NCBI GenBank assembly: GCA_015057835.1
Contig: SVDL01000001.1
Location: 60,745-124,744 of the forward strand
Direction: 5' to 3'
Length of the DNA stretch: 64,000 bases
DNA from: Lachnospiraceae bacterium
Lineage (GTDB): Bacteria > Bacillota > Clostridia > Lachnospirales > Lachnospiraceae
Shown here: piece by piece, positions 18,101 through 28,006 of the stretch
Numbering within the stretch: position 1 is the first letter of the stretch
How the letters are laid out: every line of letters begins with the position of its first letter
Program-made: the position numbers and the translations under genes
The notes under the pieces: generated by a model
The model's database searches: none
Told to the model about the DNA's origin: nothing
Seen by the model: only the letters and a program-made list of their open reading frames with translations

Positions 18101-18363
18101 CTTAATCCAGGAAAACAGGGAACTGGTCATTGCTTTTTATCTGAAAACTCAGCCCAAAAAATCCGGAAATATTGGGTGTCATTTTTGCATTGGTTCCCCA
18201 TTTTTTCCAAAATGCTCTCTTCAAGACTCCTAATAGCAATAAAAAATAGCTCTTAAGAACAAAAATAGTTGTCTTATTCTATTAAGAAACTAGTATTTTC
18301 CAATTCTCCCAAATTTGCAGCTTTCCTCAGACTTTTCCCGGAGTTTCATGATCGAATATCCCC

Positions 18364-19419
18364 TCAATGCCGCGTCGCCGCCTCGTTGACAACGACGGCG
18401 CCGTCCACGGGAATCAGGATATACTCGATCCCGTCGATCCTTCTTCGCTCAAGAAGAGCCCCTTTTTCGGCGGGCACTGTGATCGTGCAGAAATCACTCT
18501 CTACTTTCAGTTTGGAGGGCAGTGTGTTGTCGACCCGCAGCTCATGGCTTCCCACGATCTCTTCATAGGCTTCGTCAAGTCCGTCCGTTTTTGCGCCGGC
18601 ATTGCTGATCGCGTACTGCAGGTCCGCCTTCTCGATCACTTCTTTCTCATCCGCTGCCGTCTCTTTGGCCAGTGTCTCTGTGACCGAGATCACCTCATCG
18701 AGTCCGAGATCCATTCTTTCCAGCAGTTCTCCCAGCATTCTGTGCTGCGTTTTCGCGCCGACAGGCTGATCCTGCTCATCGATGTCGAAGAAGAGACGGA
18801 TAAACGCGTCCTGCTCCGGATCTTTTGATTTGATAAGCACTTCATTGTAGTTTGCCGCTCTCTCATCAAAAGAGGGGTACAGAAAGCCCATGGACGCCCT
18901 TCCGATCACCCACTGCCGTGTCAGCCCTTCAACGATGCCGGTAAATCCCAGCGCCTGCGGAGTCAGTTTCGCCGGGCAGGCGGAGCACACAATGCTGTCA
19001 AATACATCCTCTCCGTCTTCCAGTTCCGTCCCGTCCTTTGCTTTAGCCGGCACCGAATAGGAAATCTTCGCGATCACGGCGTAAAATGCGCCCTTCCCGA
19101 ACACATGACTTTTAAAAGCTTCCCGAAAGCCTTCAAAATCCGAAACAGCCCACTCCGGCTTATTCAAAAGACCGAGCAGTTCCTCATTCTGTGTGCGGAC
19201 CGGCGCCGGAAATACATTTCTTCCTATGCCGGTGCTGATGGTCTGTTTCAGGATATCGTAATGACGGTCCAGCTCCCTCTCTTCCATCTGGAGAGGGTTC
19301 CGGATCTCCTCGTAGCGCACTTCATTCTCTCCGTCAATATACAGTGTATAAAGCGTCTCCAGGGTGAAAATATCCGAAGATGTCGCTTTTCGCAGTTCTT
19401 TCAGGTCATTTTTATTCAT
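18364..19419 (-). CDS. DUF4317 family protein
   Basis: 351 aa; MNKNDLKELRKATSSDIFTLETLYTLYIDGENEVRYEEIRNPLQMEERELDRHYDILKQTISTGIGRN. Confidence 0.75.
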   Translation of the reverse strand: MNKNDLKELRKATSSDIFTLETLYTLYIDGENEVRYEEIRNPLQMEERELDRHYDILKQTISTGIGRNVFPAPVRTQNEELLGLLNKPEWAVSDFEGFREAFKSHVFGKGAFYAVIAKISYSVPAKAKDGTELEDGEDVFDSIVCSACPAKLTPQALGFTGIVEGLTRQWVIGRASMGFLYPSFDERAANYNEVLIKSKDPEQDAFIRLFFDIDEQDQPVGAKTQHRMLGELLERMDLGLDEVISVTETLAKETAADEKEVIEKADLQYAISNAGAKTDGLDEAYEEIVGSHELRVDNTLPSKLKVESDFCTITVPAEKGALLERRRIDGIEYILIPVDGAVVVNEAATRH

Positions 19420-19518
19420 GTGTACACCGTTCCTTTATATCAGGATCTGAGATCATTTTCAGATTTTGTCTGCTTAGAATCATTTCTTTCAGGACGCACT
19501 GTTCCTTTTCGTTCAAAA

Positions 19519-19546
19519 TGCCGTGTGTCGAAAAGGACACACGGCA
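19519..19546 (-). terminator. Terminator downstream of ROK kinase
   Basis: TGCCGTGTGTC / GACACACGGCA 11-bp arms; minus strand continues TTTTG. Confidence 0.7.
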
Positions 19547-19633
19547 CTGACCGCTGTTTTCTCACAGAGCTTCATTATAAATCAGGGGGCCTTCGTTCGC
19601 AAGTTTGTCTTCCGGCTTCTCTGCCGCAGATTC

Positions 19634-20572
19634 TCAGCTGAGCAGCATACTCACCCCGCCGTAGATTCCAGCGTCGTTACCGAGTTCCGCGATCCGGAAT
19701 TCCGTATTTGCGGAAGCGTGAAATGCGTACAGTGTATAGTATTTCCTGATGACGTCCGTAACGATCTCTCCTGCTTTGGATACGCCGCCTCCTATGACAA
19801 ACACCTCCGGATCCGTGACGCACGCCACGGACGCGAGAGCGCGTCCCAGGACTTCTCCGAACTGTTCTACGATTGCAAGGGCGGCCGCGTCGCCTGCTTT
19901 TGCGGCGTCAAATACCGCTCTCGCACCGACAGCCGTCTCTCTTCTGAGAACGGTTTCCTGGTCATTGCCGGAGAGATACCGCTTTGCGAGGCGCGCGACG
20001 CCGTTTGCGGAGGCGTATTGCTCAAGACATCCTTTTTTGCCGCATCCGCAGATTTCCGTCTCTTCCCGGGAGACGGTGAGATGCCCGATCTCTCCCGCTG
20101 CGCCGTGGCTTCCGCTGATGACTTTTCCGTCGACGATCACACCGCCGCCGACGCCTGTCCCCAGTGTCACCATGACCATGTTTGCGGCACCTTTGCCGCC
20201 GCCCTGCCACAGTTCTCCCATGGCGGCGACATTGGCGTCATTTCCTGCCGCGACGCGCCATCCGGTCAGCAGTGCCAGACTGTCTTTCACATTGAAAATG
20301 CCCCAGCCGAGGTTCACGCATTTCAGCACCGTCCCGCTGTCATCCACCGGTCCCGGGACGCCGACGCCGATTCCCTCGACATCTTCCGGAGAGATTTTTC
20401 TCTCCTCCGTCTTGGCCTTTACCGCTTCCGCGATATCCGGAAGAATGAATCTGCCGTCCTCTTCCGTCCTTGTGGGGATCTCCCATTTTTCAAGCAGTTC
20501 CCCGTCCGTCTTGAAAAGACCGATCTTGACGGTCGTCCCTCCGATATCGACGCCATACGCATATGTTTTCAT
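19634..20572 (-). CDS. ROK family sugar kinase (glucokinase-like)
   Basis: 312 aa; YGVDIGGTTVKIGLF, GTGVGGGVIVDGK, GEIGHLTV, CGCGKKGCLEQYAS zinc motif. Confidence 0.92.
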   Translation of the reverse strand: MKTYAYGVDIGGTTVKIGLFKTDGELLEKWEIPTRTEEDGRFILPDIAEAVKAKTEERKISPEDVEGIGVGVPGPVDDSGTVLKCVNLGWGIFNVKDSLALLTGWRVAAGNDANVAAMGELWQGGGKGAANMVMVTLGTGVGGGVIVDGKVISGSHGAAGEIGHLTVSREETEICGCGKKGCLEQYASANGVARLAKRYLSGNDQETVLRRETAVGARAVFDAAKAGDAAALAIVEQFGEVLGRALASVACVTDPEVFVIGGGVSKAGEIVTDVIRKYYTLYAFHASANTEFRIAELGNDAGIYGGVSMLLS

Positions 20573-20710
20573 GGATTATTCCTCATTTTCTCTGCCGGCC
20601 CTGTCTCTGTGTTCATCATACCGGAAGGAAGTGTTCTCAGCATTATACCTCATCACTGCCCGCCGCTTTTTCCACATCAAAGCCCGCCGCATTTTACAAC
20701 ATCACATCAT

Positions 20711-21754
20711 TCAGACCGTAACGACATCAAACTCATAAACGGTCGTGCTCTTCCAGACATCCCCTGCGCGCAGGATCGGACTCATAAATCCCGGCTGGTG
20801 GATCGCGTCCGGGAAGTACTGCGTCTCAAAGCAGACCGCGCCGTACGCGCCGTAAGTGGTATTCTTCTTGCCGATGCTTCCCGGCTGCTGCGGCGTGTAC
20901 ATCTGCATTCCCGGCATGTCCGTGTAAACGTTCATCAGGATTCCCGTGTCGGTCGAATAAGCGCTTGCTGCCATTCCGCCGTCGCTGTTCAGAACAAAAT
21001 TATCGTCATAGCCGCGCACTTTGCCCGGATACAGATCCCCGCTCGGTTCGATGCTTTCCCCGAGGCGTCTTCTCATCGTAAAATCATAGGGCGTTCCCCG
21101 AACGGGAATGATCACGCCTGTCGGAATCAGATCCGGCGTCATCTCGGTAATGCCGTCCGCATTGATCCGCACGAGATGGTTCATGATCGATGCGCCGTCG
21201 TGCCCGTTCAGGTTGAAGTAGCTGTGGTTGGTCAGATTGACGATCGTGTCCCTGTCCGACACCGCCTCGTAATCAATGCGCAGGCGGTTCCCGATCACGG
21301 AATATGTCACGCTGATCTCCAGTTCACCGGGGAATCCCTGGTCCATATCGGGGCTCAGGAGCTCAAGACGGACCGACTTCTCACCGATCTCCGCTGTTTT
21401 CCAGATGCGTTTATTATAAGTGTCCGGACCGCTGTGGCAGTTGTTGCCTCTGTCATTTTTCGCCAGGATATAGCGCTTTCCTCCGATCAGAAACTCCGCG
21501 TCCTTGATCCGGTTTGCGCATCTGCCGACCAGCGCCCCGTAGAAGCCCATGCCCCGTTCATACCCCTCGGCGTTGTCATAGCCGAGGACCACATCCCGCA
21601 AAATGCCTTCCCTGTCCGTGGTCTCCACGGAGACCACCGTCGCTCCGAAATCACTGATGCCGACTCTCAGCCCGTCTTCCCGGTCCCAGATGATATACAG
21701 ATGAGCCGGCTGCCCGGCGCGGGTCGTCCCGAAATCTCTTACTTCCACGCTCAT
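20711..21754 (-). CDS. galM: Aldose 1-epimerase
   Basis: MSVEVRDFGTTRAGQPAHLY...VGRCANRI...NLTNHSYFNLNGHD...YDDNFVLN; start moved to internal ATG to avoid overlap with the upstream FGGY gene. Confidence 0.85.
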   Translation of the reverse strand: MSVEVRDFGTTRAGQPAHLYIIWDREDGLRVGISDFGATVVSVETTDREGILRDVVLGYDNAEGYERGMGFYGALVGRCANRIKDAEFLIGGKRYILAKNDRGNNCHSGPDTYNKRIWKTAEIGEKSVRLELLSPDMDQGFPGELEISVTYSVIGNRLRIDYEAVSDRDTIVNLTNHSYFNLNGHDGASIMNHLVRINADGITEMTPDLIPTGVIIPVRGTPYDFTMRRRLGESIEPSGDLYPGKVRGYDDNFVLNSDGGMAASAYSTDTGILMNVYTDMPGMQMYTPQQPGSIGKKNTTYGAYGAVCFETQYFPDAIHQPGFMSPILRAGDVWKSTTVYEFDVVTV

Positions 21755-21758
21755 ACTA

Positions 21759-23228
21759 TCACTCCTTTGATCCGATCGCCCGGGTGGCCTCAAACAGCGC
21801 ACAGAACATCCGGTATCTTCTCTCCTGTTCCGGCAGGTCCCTGGGGATAAACTCCTGTTTCATGCTCACGGCGGCACGGCAGGCCTCCGAAAGCTCCTCA
21901 TACGCGCCGCAGCTGACTGCCGCCGCGATGCCCGCTCCGAGGCACGCCGCTTCGCTGTCCTTCGGCACAACGACTGGAAGGCCCGTGAGATCCGCCTGCA
22001 TCTGGCACCAGATGGCGCTCTTTGCGCCGCCTCCCGTTGCAATGATCCTTTTTGCATCCGTTCCGGCAGCCCGGATGGAATCGCAGTTCTTGCGAAGAAT
22101 GCAGGCAACGCCTTCCATCACGGCGCCCGCCATATCGACCGCATCGTGCTCCTGCCGGAGCCCCCAGAACACGCCTGTCGCATCCGGATCAAATTCCGGG
22201 GGATTGACGCCAACGATGTAGGGCAGGAAAACCGGCCCTTTCAGCGTATCCCGCTTCGCCAGCTCTTCGTTTAACACATCGTATCCGGTCTCTTTCATGC
22301 AGGATGACCGGAACCACTCGAGACTCACGCCGCCGCTCTCCACTACAGGGAGCATGACGTGGGTATCTTTGAGAAAGCCGTAGTGCATCGCGATGCCGCA
22401 GTCCGGATCCGCCGGCTCCTCCGCCATCACGGCAAGTGCCATGACGGTTCCGGTGGAAAGGCTGACTCCTCCCGCTGTGATATTTCCGGTACCGATCATT
22501 CCCGCGAAATGATCCAGCGTGCCGATATTCACGAGTGTATTTTCAGACAGTCCGGTCTTTTCGGAAGCTTCCGCGCAGACGCAGCCGGCAGAAGAAAGGG
22601 GTTCCGCGAGAGGCGGCAGCTGCTCCGGCCGGATGCCGACTGCATCCATCATTTTTGTCCAGTAGCATTTGCGGTATATATCAAAGTAAAAGGAAAACGT
22701 AGCGATCGACATATCGCACATCATTTTTCCCGTCATTCTCCAGATCATATAATCCTTCAGAAGAAGGTAATGCGCGGCCTTCCCGAAGATCTCCGGCCGG
22801 TTGTTCCGAAGCCACAGGATCTTCGTCGCCGGCCAGGTGGGCAGCACAGCCATCTGCCCGGTCACGCGCCGGATCTCCTCTTCCGTAAACAGGGCGGAAA
22901 GTGTCTCACATTCCTCCCTGGATCTCTCGTCCATCCAGGAGATCGCGTTCATAAGAGGACTGCCATCCTCCCCGAGGATCACAAGCGTCTCCGCCTGTCC
23001 GGTAAATCCGATCCCGCCGATCTCCTCCGCGGAAATGCCCGCGCGCTCCCGAAGCCGCCGGATCATGCTGCAGAAGCTGTCGAAATACTGCTCGATGTCA
23101 AGTTCCACAAAACGTTCCGAACGCGCGTAGATCACTTTCTCCGATTCACGGGAAATACAGGCGAGGGTGCTGTCATAGAGCGCCGCCTTAAGATTTGTGG
23201 TTCCGAGATCCACTCCGATAAAATACAT
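21759..23228 (-). CDS. FGGY-family carbohydrate kinase
   Basis: 489 aa; FIGVDLGTTNLKAALYD, GIGFTGQ, SLSTGTVMA, ATGGGAKSAIWCQMQADLTGLPV. Confidence 0.9.
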   Translation of the reverse strand: MYFIGVDLGTTNLKAALYDSTLACISRESEKVIYARSERFVELDIEQYFDSFCSMIRRLRERAGISAEEIGGIGFTGQAETLVILGEDGSPLMNAISWMDERSREECETLSALFTEEEIRRVTGQMAVLPTWPATKILWLRNNRPEIFGKAAHYLLLKDYMIWRMTGKMMCDMSIATFSFYFDIYRKCYWTKMMDAVGIRPEQLPPLAEPLSSAGCVCAEASEKTGLSENTLVNIGTLDHFAGMIGTGNITAGGVSLSTGTVMALAVMAEEPADPDCGIAMHYGFLKDTHVMLPVVESGGVSLEWFRSSCMKETGYDVLNEELAKRDTLKGPVFLPYIVGVNPPEFDPDATGVFWGLRQEHDAVDMAGAVMEGVACILRKNCDSIRAAGTDAKRIIATGGGAKSAIWCQMQADLTGLPVVVPKDSEAACLGAGIAAAVSCGAYEELSEACRAAVSMKQEFIPRDLPEQERRYRMFCALFEATRAIGSKE

Positions 23229-23935
23229 TATCCGTTCCTCCCTTCCGGAGAGTCAGCAGGCCCTTCTCCTTTTTCCGTTTCATCAAGACAGGCCTTCAAC
23301 GCAGGGAACATAAGGTAGGAAGCTATAAAGCTCATAAAGGAAAACTCGATAAAAATTACGAAAATAATACTGCCCGGAAAAAGCAGAAAGCTCACCGTTA
23401 ACAGCGCCGTATTGATCATTGCCGCCGCAAAGGAGCGTCCCGCATGTGCAAATGCGATATTTTTTGCCGCGGGAAGCAGCTGTCCGTAAGTCATACCGGT
23501 CCGCGCAAGAAGCGGAAATGCGCACACGGCGATCATCTGCTCCAGGATCAGGATACCGGCAGCGATCCCTGCCAGCAAATAAAAGCCCGCTCCTCTCTGT
23601 ACGGCGAGAGAGGAATAAAGAACGATGGAAAGTACAGCAAATGCTTCCGCCGCAAAAAACGTCGCTCCGACGCCGAGGCACCGGAGGAACTTTTTCCGGA
23701 AGGGTTCAAAAAAATCCTTTCCGGGAAAATGATTTTTTCCTTCCATCATATTCATCGTGATCCCGGCCAGTCCGGTCACCGCCGCAGGGATGGTCACCAC
23801 CCCGATACTGATCGGAAGAAAAAGCAGATTTACTATCACAAGATCAAAAAATTCGGCAAAAAGGATCGTCATAAACCGCCAGAACCCGGTCTGCTCCTCC
23901 GGATCCGCGGCAAACAGTCTTTTCTTTTTCTGCAT
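23228..23935 (-). CDS. YesL-family (DUF624) membrane protein
   Basis: 235 aa; FFDLVIVNLLFLPISIGVVTIPAAVTGLAGITMNMMEGKNHFPGKDFFEPFRKKF. Confidence 0.75.
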   Translation of the reverse strand: MQKKKRLFAADPEEQTGFWRFMTILFAEFFDLVIVNLLFLPISIGVVTIPAAVTGLAGITMNMMEGKNHFPGKDFFEPFRKKFLRCLGVGATFFAAEAFAVLSIVLYSSLAVQRGAGFYLLAGIAAGILILEQMIAVCAFPLLARTGMTYGQLLPAAKNIAFAHAGRSFAAAMINTALLTVSFLLFPGSIIFVIFIEFSFMSFIASYLMFPALKACLDETEKGEGPADSPEGRNG

Positions 23936-23996
23936 AGATAATATAATCCGGGATCAGCGGCCGCAAGCCGCTGTCCCGGACAGTTCCTTACAAAAA

Positions 23997-25094
23997 TCAG
24001 CGTACGACGCGCGCTCCGCCGCCGCCCATGATCTTCTCTACTTCTTTCTTTGTAGCCATGGAGGTGTCGCCCGGAGTCGTCATGGCAAGAGCGCCGTGCG
24101 CTGCTCCGTAGTTGACTGCCTTCAGGGCATCGCCTGTGGTCATAAGACCGTAGATCAGGCCGGACGCGAAGGAATCGCCGCCGCCTACGCGGTCGAAGAT
24201 CTCCAGTCCGTCGTAGTCATTTGCCTTATAGATCTTGCCGTCTGCCCAGCACAGAGCGGACCAGTCATTGACCGTAGCGGTCTTCACCTGGCGAAGTGTC
24301 GTAGCAGCGACTTTGAAGTTCGGATAGATCTCCGCGGCATGATTGATCATTTTCTCATATCCCGCAAGATCGAGTTTCTTGAGGTTGGCGTCGTTGCCTT
24401 CCACTTCGAGGCCGAGGCAGGCGGTAAAGTCTTCCTCGTTGCCGATCATGACGTCGACATACTGCGCGACTTCTTTATTGACTTCCTGGCATTTTTCCAG
24501 TCCGCCGATCGCGCTCCACATGGAAGGGCGGTAGTTGAGGTCGTAGGAGACGACCGTTCCGTACTTCTTCGCCGTCTTAATCGCTTCGATGACGGTCTTG
24601 GAAGACTGCTCGGAAAGAGCAGCGTAAATGCCGCCGGTGTGAAGCCATCTCGCGCCCAGCTCGCCGAAGATATAATCGAAATCAAAATCTTCCGGTTTTG
24701 CCTGGGAGATCGCCGTGTTGAAGCGGTCCGCGCAGCCGACGGCGCCGCGGATACCGAATCCGCGTTCCGTGAAGTTGAGACCGTTGCGGCAGATGCGTCC
24801 GATTCCGTCTGTCTCCGCCCATTTGATGAGGGATGTGTCCACGCCGCCCTGCATAATGAAATCTTCTACGAGGTGACCGACTTCATTGTCCGCGAGAGCG
24901 GTGATGACGCCGGTGCGGAGGCCGAAGCATTTGCGGAGGCCGCGGGTGACGTTGTACTCGCCGCCGCCTTCCCATGCGCGGAAAGAACGGGCTGTGCGGA
25001 TCCGGCCGTCGCCGGGATCGAGGCGCAGCATGACTTCGCCGAGGGAAAGAGCATCATATTTGCATTCTTCCGGTTTTCTGAGTTTCAGATCCAT
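23997..25094 (-). CDS. PfkB-family sugar kinase (2-keto-3-deoxygluconate kinase-like)
   Basis: 365 aa; DALSLGEVMLRLDPGDGRIRTARSFRAWEGGGEYNVTRGL, DRVGGGDSFASGLIYGL. Confidence 0.88.
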   Translation of the reverse strand: MDLKLRKPEECKYDALSLGEVMLRLDPGDGRIRTARSFRAWEGGGEYNVTRGLRKCFGLRTGVITALADNEVGHLVEDFIMQGGVDTSLIKWAETDGIGRICRNGLNFTERGFGIRGAVGCADRFNTAISQAKPEDFDFDYIFGELGARWLHTGGIYAALSEQSSKTVIEAIKTAKKYGTVVSYDLNYRPSMWSAIGGLEKCQEVNKEVAQYVDVMIGNEEDFTACLGLEVEGNDANLKKLDLAGYEKMINHAAEIYPNFKVAATTLRQVKTATVNDWSALCWADGKIYKANDYDGLEIFDRVGGGDSFASGLIYGLMTTGDALKAVNYGAAHGALAMTTPGDTSMATKKEVEKIMGGGGARVVR

Positions 25095-25110
25095 ATTCTT
25101 CGTTCTCCTT

Positions 25111-25749
25111 TCAGCCTCTGACTTCTTTCACGATCGCAGCAGCTTCGGCGACGAGTTTCTTAATGCCCTCGAAATCGCCGGCAGCGACCATGTCTTTTTT
25201 GACCATCCAGCTTCCGCCGCAGGCGAAAATTCTGTCATATGCGAGATAATCGCGGACATTTGCAGCGCTGATGCCGCCGGTCGGGATAAATTTCAGATCC
25301 ACATACGGTGCCGCGACAGCTTTGATCATCTTCAGTCCGCCCGCGGGTTCCGCCGGGAAGAATTTGACAAGATTCAGGCCGTGCGCGAGAGCCATTTCCA
25401 TTTCGGTCGGGGTCTGTGTGCCCGGAGTGATCGGAACGCCGATCTCACAGCAGTGCTTCACCACTTCGGGATTGAAGCCCGGGGAGACGATGAACTTCGC
25501 GCCCGCCGCGACCGCGCGGTCGACCTGCTCCACGGTAAGAACCGTGCCGGCACCGACAAGAAGACCCGGTACATTTTCGGACATCAGACGGATCGACTCC
25601 TCTGCTGCCGCCGTGCGGAACGTCACTTCCGCTGCCGGAAGGCCGCCTTCCACGAGGGCTTTGCCGAGCGCTACCGCATCCTTGGCGTCATCCAGGACAA
25701 CGACAGGAATGATTCCGATTGATTTCATCTGATCCAATACCGTGTTCAT
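25111..25749 (-). CDS. eda: KDPG / 4-hydroxy-2-oxoglutarate aldolase
   Basis: 212 aa; IPVVVLDDAKDAVALGKALVEGGLPAAEVTFRT, GAGTVLTVEQVDRAVAAGAKFIVSPGFN, KFFPAE, PTGGIS. Confidence 0.93.
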   Translation of the reverse strand: MNTVLDQMKSIGIIPVVVLDDAKDAVALGKALVEGGLPAAEVTFRTAAAEESIRLMSENVPGLLVGAGTVLTVEQVDRAVAAGAKFIVSPGFNPEVVKHCCEIGVPITPGTQTPTEMEMALAHGLNLVKFFPAEPAGGLKMIKAVAAPYVDLKFIPTGGISAANVRDYLAYDRIFACGGSWMVKKDMVAAGDFEGIKKLVAEAAAIVKEVRG

Positions 25750-25811
25750 TTTTCTTTTCTCCTCTCATGATTGCATGTCTGTCCTTCAGATATCGCAGCT
25801 CTGTTTCTCAT

Positions 25812-26156
25812 TTATTCATTGTAAATGAGAGCGATGAGAGCGAGATCCTCGGTACCGTTATTTTCCAGGGCGTGATATCCGTTCACCTCGATCGTGCAGA
25901 TATCTCCCGCATGGACTTTTGTGACGCTGCCGTCCGTATCCGTGAAATCCCCTTCACCCGAGAGGATATAATACGGCTCGGTCTCGCCTTTGTGCTGATG
26001 CCACCCGATGGTGGATCCGGGAGGAAGAACGATCTTCGCGTATAATCTTCCGTGTCCTCGCAGATCCTCTTTCTTTACGATGTCATAAACATAAGCCTCT
26101 CCGATGCCGGTCCCTCCCATTTTGGTCCTGACTTCAAAGGTTTCTTTTCTGACCAT
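25812..26156 (-). CDS. Cupin-domain protein
   Basis: 114 aa; PPGSTIGWHQHKGETEPYYILSGEGDFTD. Confidence 0.85.
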   Translation of the reverse strand: MVRKETFEVRTKMGGTGIGEAYVYDIVKKEDLRGHGRLYAKIVLPPGSTIGWHQHKGETEPYYILSGEGDFTDTDGSVTKVHAGDICTIEVNGYHALENNGTEDLALIALIYNE

Positions 26157-26197
26157 GGTTTCCTCCTTTGCGAAATGCGGACGCTGGCCGCGACCTT

Positions 26198-27154
26198 TTA
26201 CAGCGATTCAGGCGGAACGATATCCGGAAGATCCGCTGTGTCCACGAGCTGCTTCACGGATTCAATATTGTTTTCAACAGGCACTGCCGCGCTCTGAACG
26301 GGTTCTGCAGCAGCCTCCGCTGCCGCGGCCGGTTCCGCTGCGCTTCCTCCGGCGATCGGCGGATAGATCTGGGTCTCGCCGGTCGGTGCGCTCTCCTGCT
26401 GCGCAAATCCTGCCAGCTGCTCATATCCCGCGGACGGAGTCTCCTGTACCGGATTATGGATTTCTTCCGGGACCGGTTCATAGCCGGCATCCTGCTCAGC
26501 CGGATAGTCCTCCGCGTCTTCATCCTCTTCCGAGTATCCTTCTTCCTCCATCTTTCTCAGTTTTCTGCGGTGGAGGAACAGGGCCAGCGCGACGATCAGG
26601 AGCGAAAGAATGCTTGCGCCGCCGACGCAGAGAAGCAGCCAGTAAAGAAGGCCGGGCACCAGTCCGATCACCGCCTGAATGTCAAGAATCAGGATCACGG
26701 AGGCTACCAGTGCCGCCGTTGTGAACAGCATGAGAAGGATCCACATGAGATTGTCCACGACATTGAGCTGGACCATGCCCTGAAGGATCATGACGCCCAG
26801 AACAAGGAGCAGAAAACCGCATGTCAGCTGGAAATGGCTGTCGATCACATCGATGCGGAGCAGTCCGCAGATCCCGAGGATCAGGAACAGGATCCCCATG
26901 GAAAAGCTGTAATCATGCAGCCTGTTGAAAGCTTTCGTGATAAAGAACCGGGCGATCAGAACGACGCCCGCGGCCGCAAGACCGCCGCAGAAGATGTAGC
27001 ACAGCTGCAGGGTTTTGGTGCCGGGCACAAACAGAAGAAGCGCGCCCACGCCGATGCTGATCAGTGATAAAATGATCTGCGTGATCAGGCCGTTGGCACC
27101 TCTCTTCTCTTTTTTTTCTCTCCTTTTCTCTTCCATATCCGTATTATTTTTCAT
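26198..27154 (-). CDS. DUF308-like multi-TM protein with acidic/Ala-Pro C-terminal tail
   Basis: 318 aa; paired TM segments (ILSLISIGVGALLLFVPGTKTLQLCYIFCGGLAAAGVVLIARFF...), long low-complexity C-terminus. Confidence 0.6.
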   Translation of the reverse strand: MKNNTDMEEKRREKKEKRGANGLITQIILSLISIGVGALLLFVPGTKTLQLCYIFCGGLAAAGVVLIARFFITKAFNRLHDYSFSMGILFLILGICGLLRIDVIDSHFQLTCGFLLLVLGVMILQGMVQLNVVDNLMWILLMLFTTAALVASVILILDIQAVIGLVPGLLYWLLLCVGGASILSLLIVALALFLHRRKLRKMEEEGYSEEDEDAEDYPAEQDAGYEPVPEEIHNPVQETPSAGYEQLAGFAQQESAPTGETQIYPPIAGGSAAEPAAAAEAAAEPVQSAAVPVENNIESVKQLVDTADLPDIVPPESL

Positions 27155-27255
27155 GGATTCCCCCCGACATTCAGCTTTTAAAAGAATTGCTGATTTAATA
27201 ACACTTACTTTACTTATTTTACCATCTTACAGGCTGTTTGTCTTTATTATTTTCC

Positions 27256-27864
27256 TCAGTGGATGGTCTCTTTTCCGTTCAGGCGCTCTCCGACCGCGCC
27301 GCCCGGATGGACAACGGCAAACTGTTCGACCTGATAGTCCGTCTCCTCTATCATCATCGTCTGCAGGACGTGGAAGATCATGCACAGAGCCGTCGAACTG
27401 GTCGTTCCCTGGCAGTTGTATTTATCGGTCTCCCGGTTGACATGCTGCTTCAGGACGACTTCCGCGCCTTTTGCGAGCGGAGACTCCAGGTTCTCGGTCA
27501 CCGTGATCACATGGACGCCCTTTTTCAGGCAGATGTCAAGGATCGGAAGCAGCTCTTTGGTCTTCCCGCCGCGGGACGCAAATACCATGACGTCCCCTTC
27601 TTCCAGAAATCCGGTCGCCCCGTGGACCGCTTCCGCCGGGGAAATGAATCTGGCCGGCTGATCGATACAGCACATAAGATGCGCAAAATGCTGGCAGATA
27701 ATGCCGGAGTGTCCGCACCCGCAGCTGCCGATCCTCGGTGCGCGGATCAGAAGTTCCACCGCTTTTGCGTAAGCTTCCTCGTCAAAAAACTCTTTCATTT
27801 CCGCGATGCATGCCGCCTCGATATCATATGCTTCCCTGGCAGCGCGGATCGATGCCTCTTTCAT
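27256..27864 (-). CDS. SIS-domain sugar-phosphate isomerase-like protein
   Basis: 202 aa; RIGSCGCGHSGIICQHFAHLM, VMVFASRGGKTKELLPILDICLKKGVHVITVT. Confidence 0.85.
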   Translation of the reverse strand: MKEASIRAAREAYDIEAACIAEMKEFFDEEAYAKAVELLIRAPRIGSCGCGHSGIICQHFAHLMCCIDQPARFISPAEAVHGATGFLEEGDVMVFASRGGKTKELLPILDICLKKGVHVITVTENLESPLAKGAEVVLKQHVNRETDKYNCQGTTSSTALCMIFHVLQTMMIEETDYQVEQFAVVHPGGAVGERLNGKETIH

Positions 27865-27926
27865 TCTCTATCCTCCGTTTCTCCACCGCACTCCCGCGGC
27901 ACAGAAGCTGTCTTCTCTTTAAGTGA

Positions 27927-27957
27927 AAATACTCACCCACTGCCGGGGTGAGTATTT
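27927..27957 (-). terminator. Terminator downstream of YjbQ gene
   Basis: AAATACTCACCC-actgccg-GGGTGAGTATTT perfect 12-bp arms. Confidence 0.75.
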
Positions 27958-28006
27958 CAGGTTTTGTTTTATCCGGAGCTCCCGCTCTGCTCCGCGTCTG
28001 CTTTGC

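Noticed and set aside
19523-21850. 775-aa plus-strand ORF
   Set aside because: Antisense across the ROK kinase, aldose epimerase and part of the FGGY kinase genes; Arg/His-rich low-plausibility translation typical of GC-rich antisense frames.
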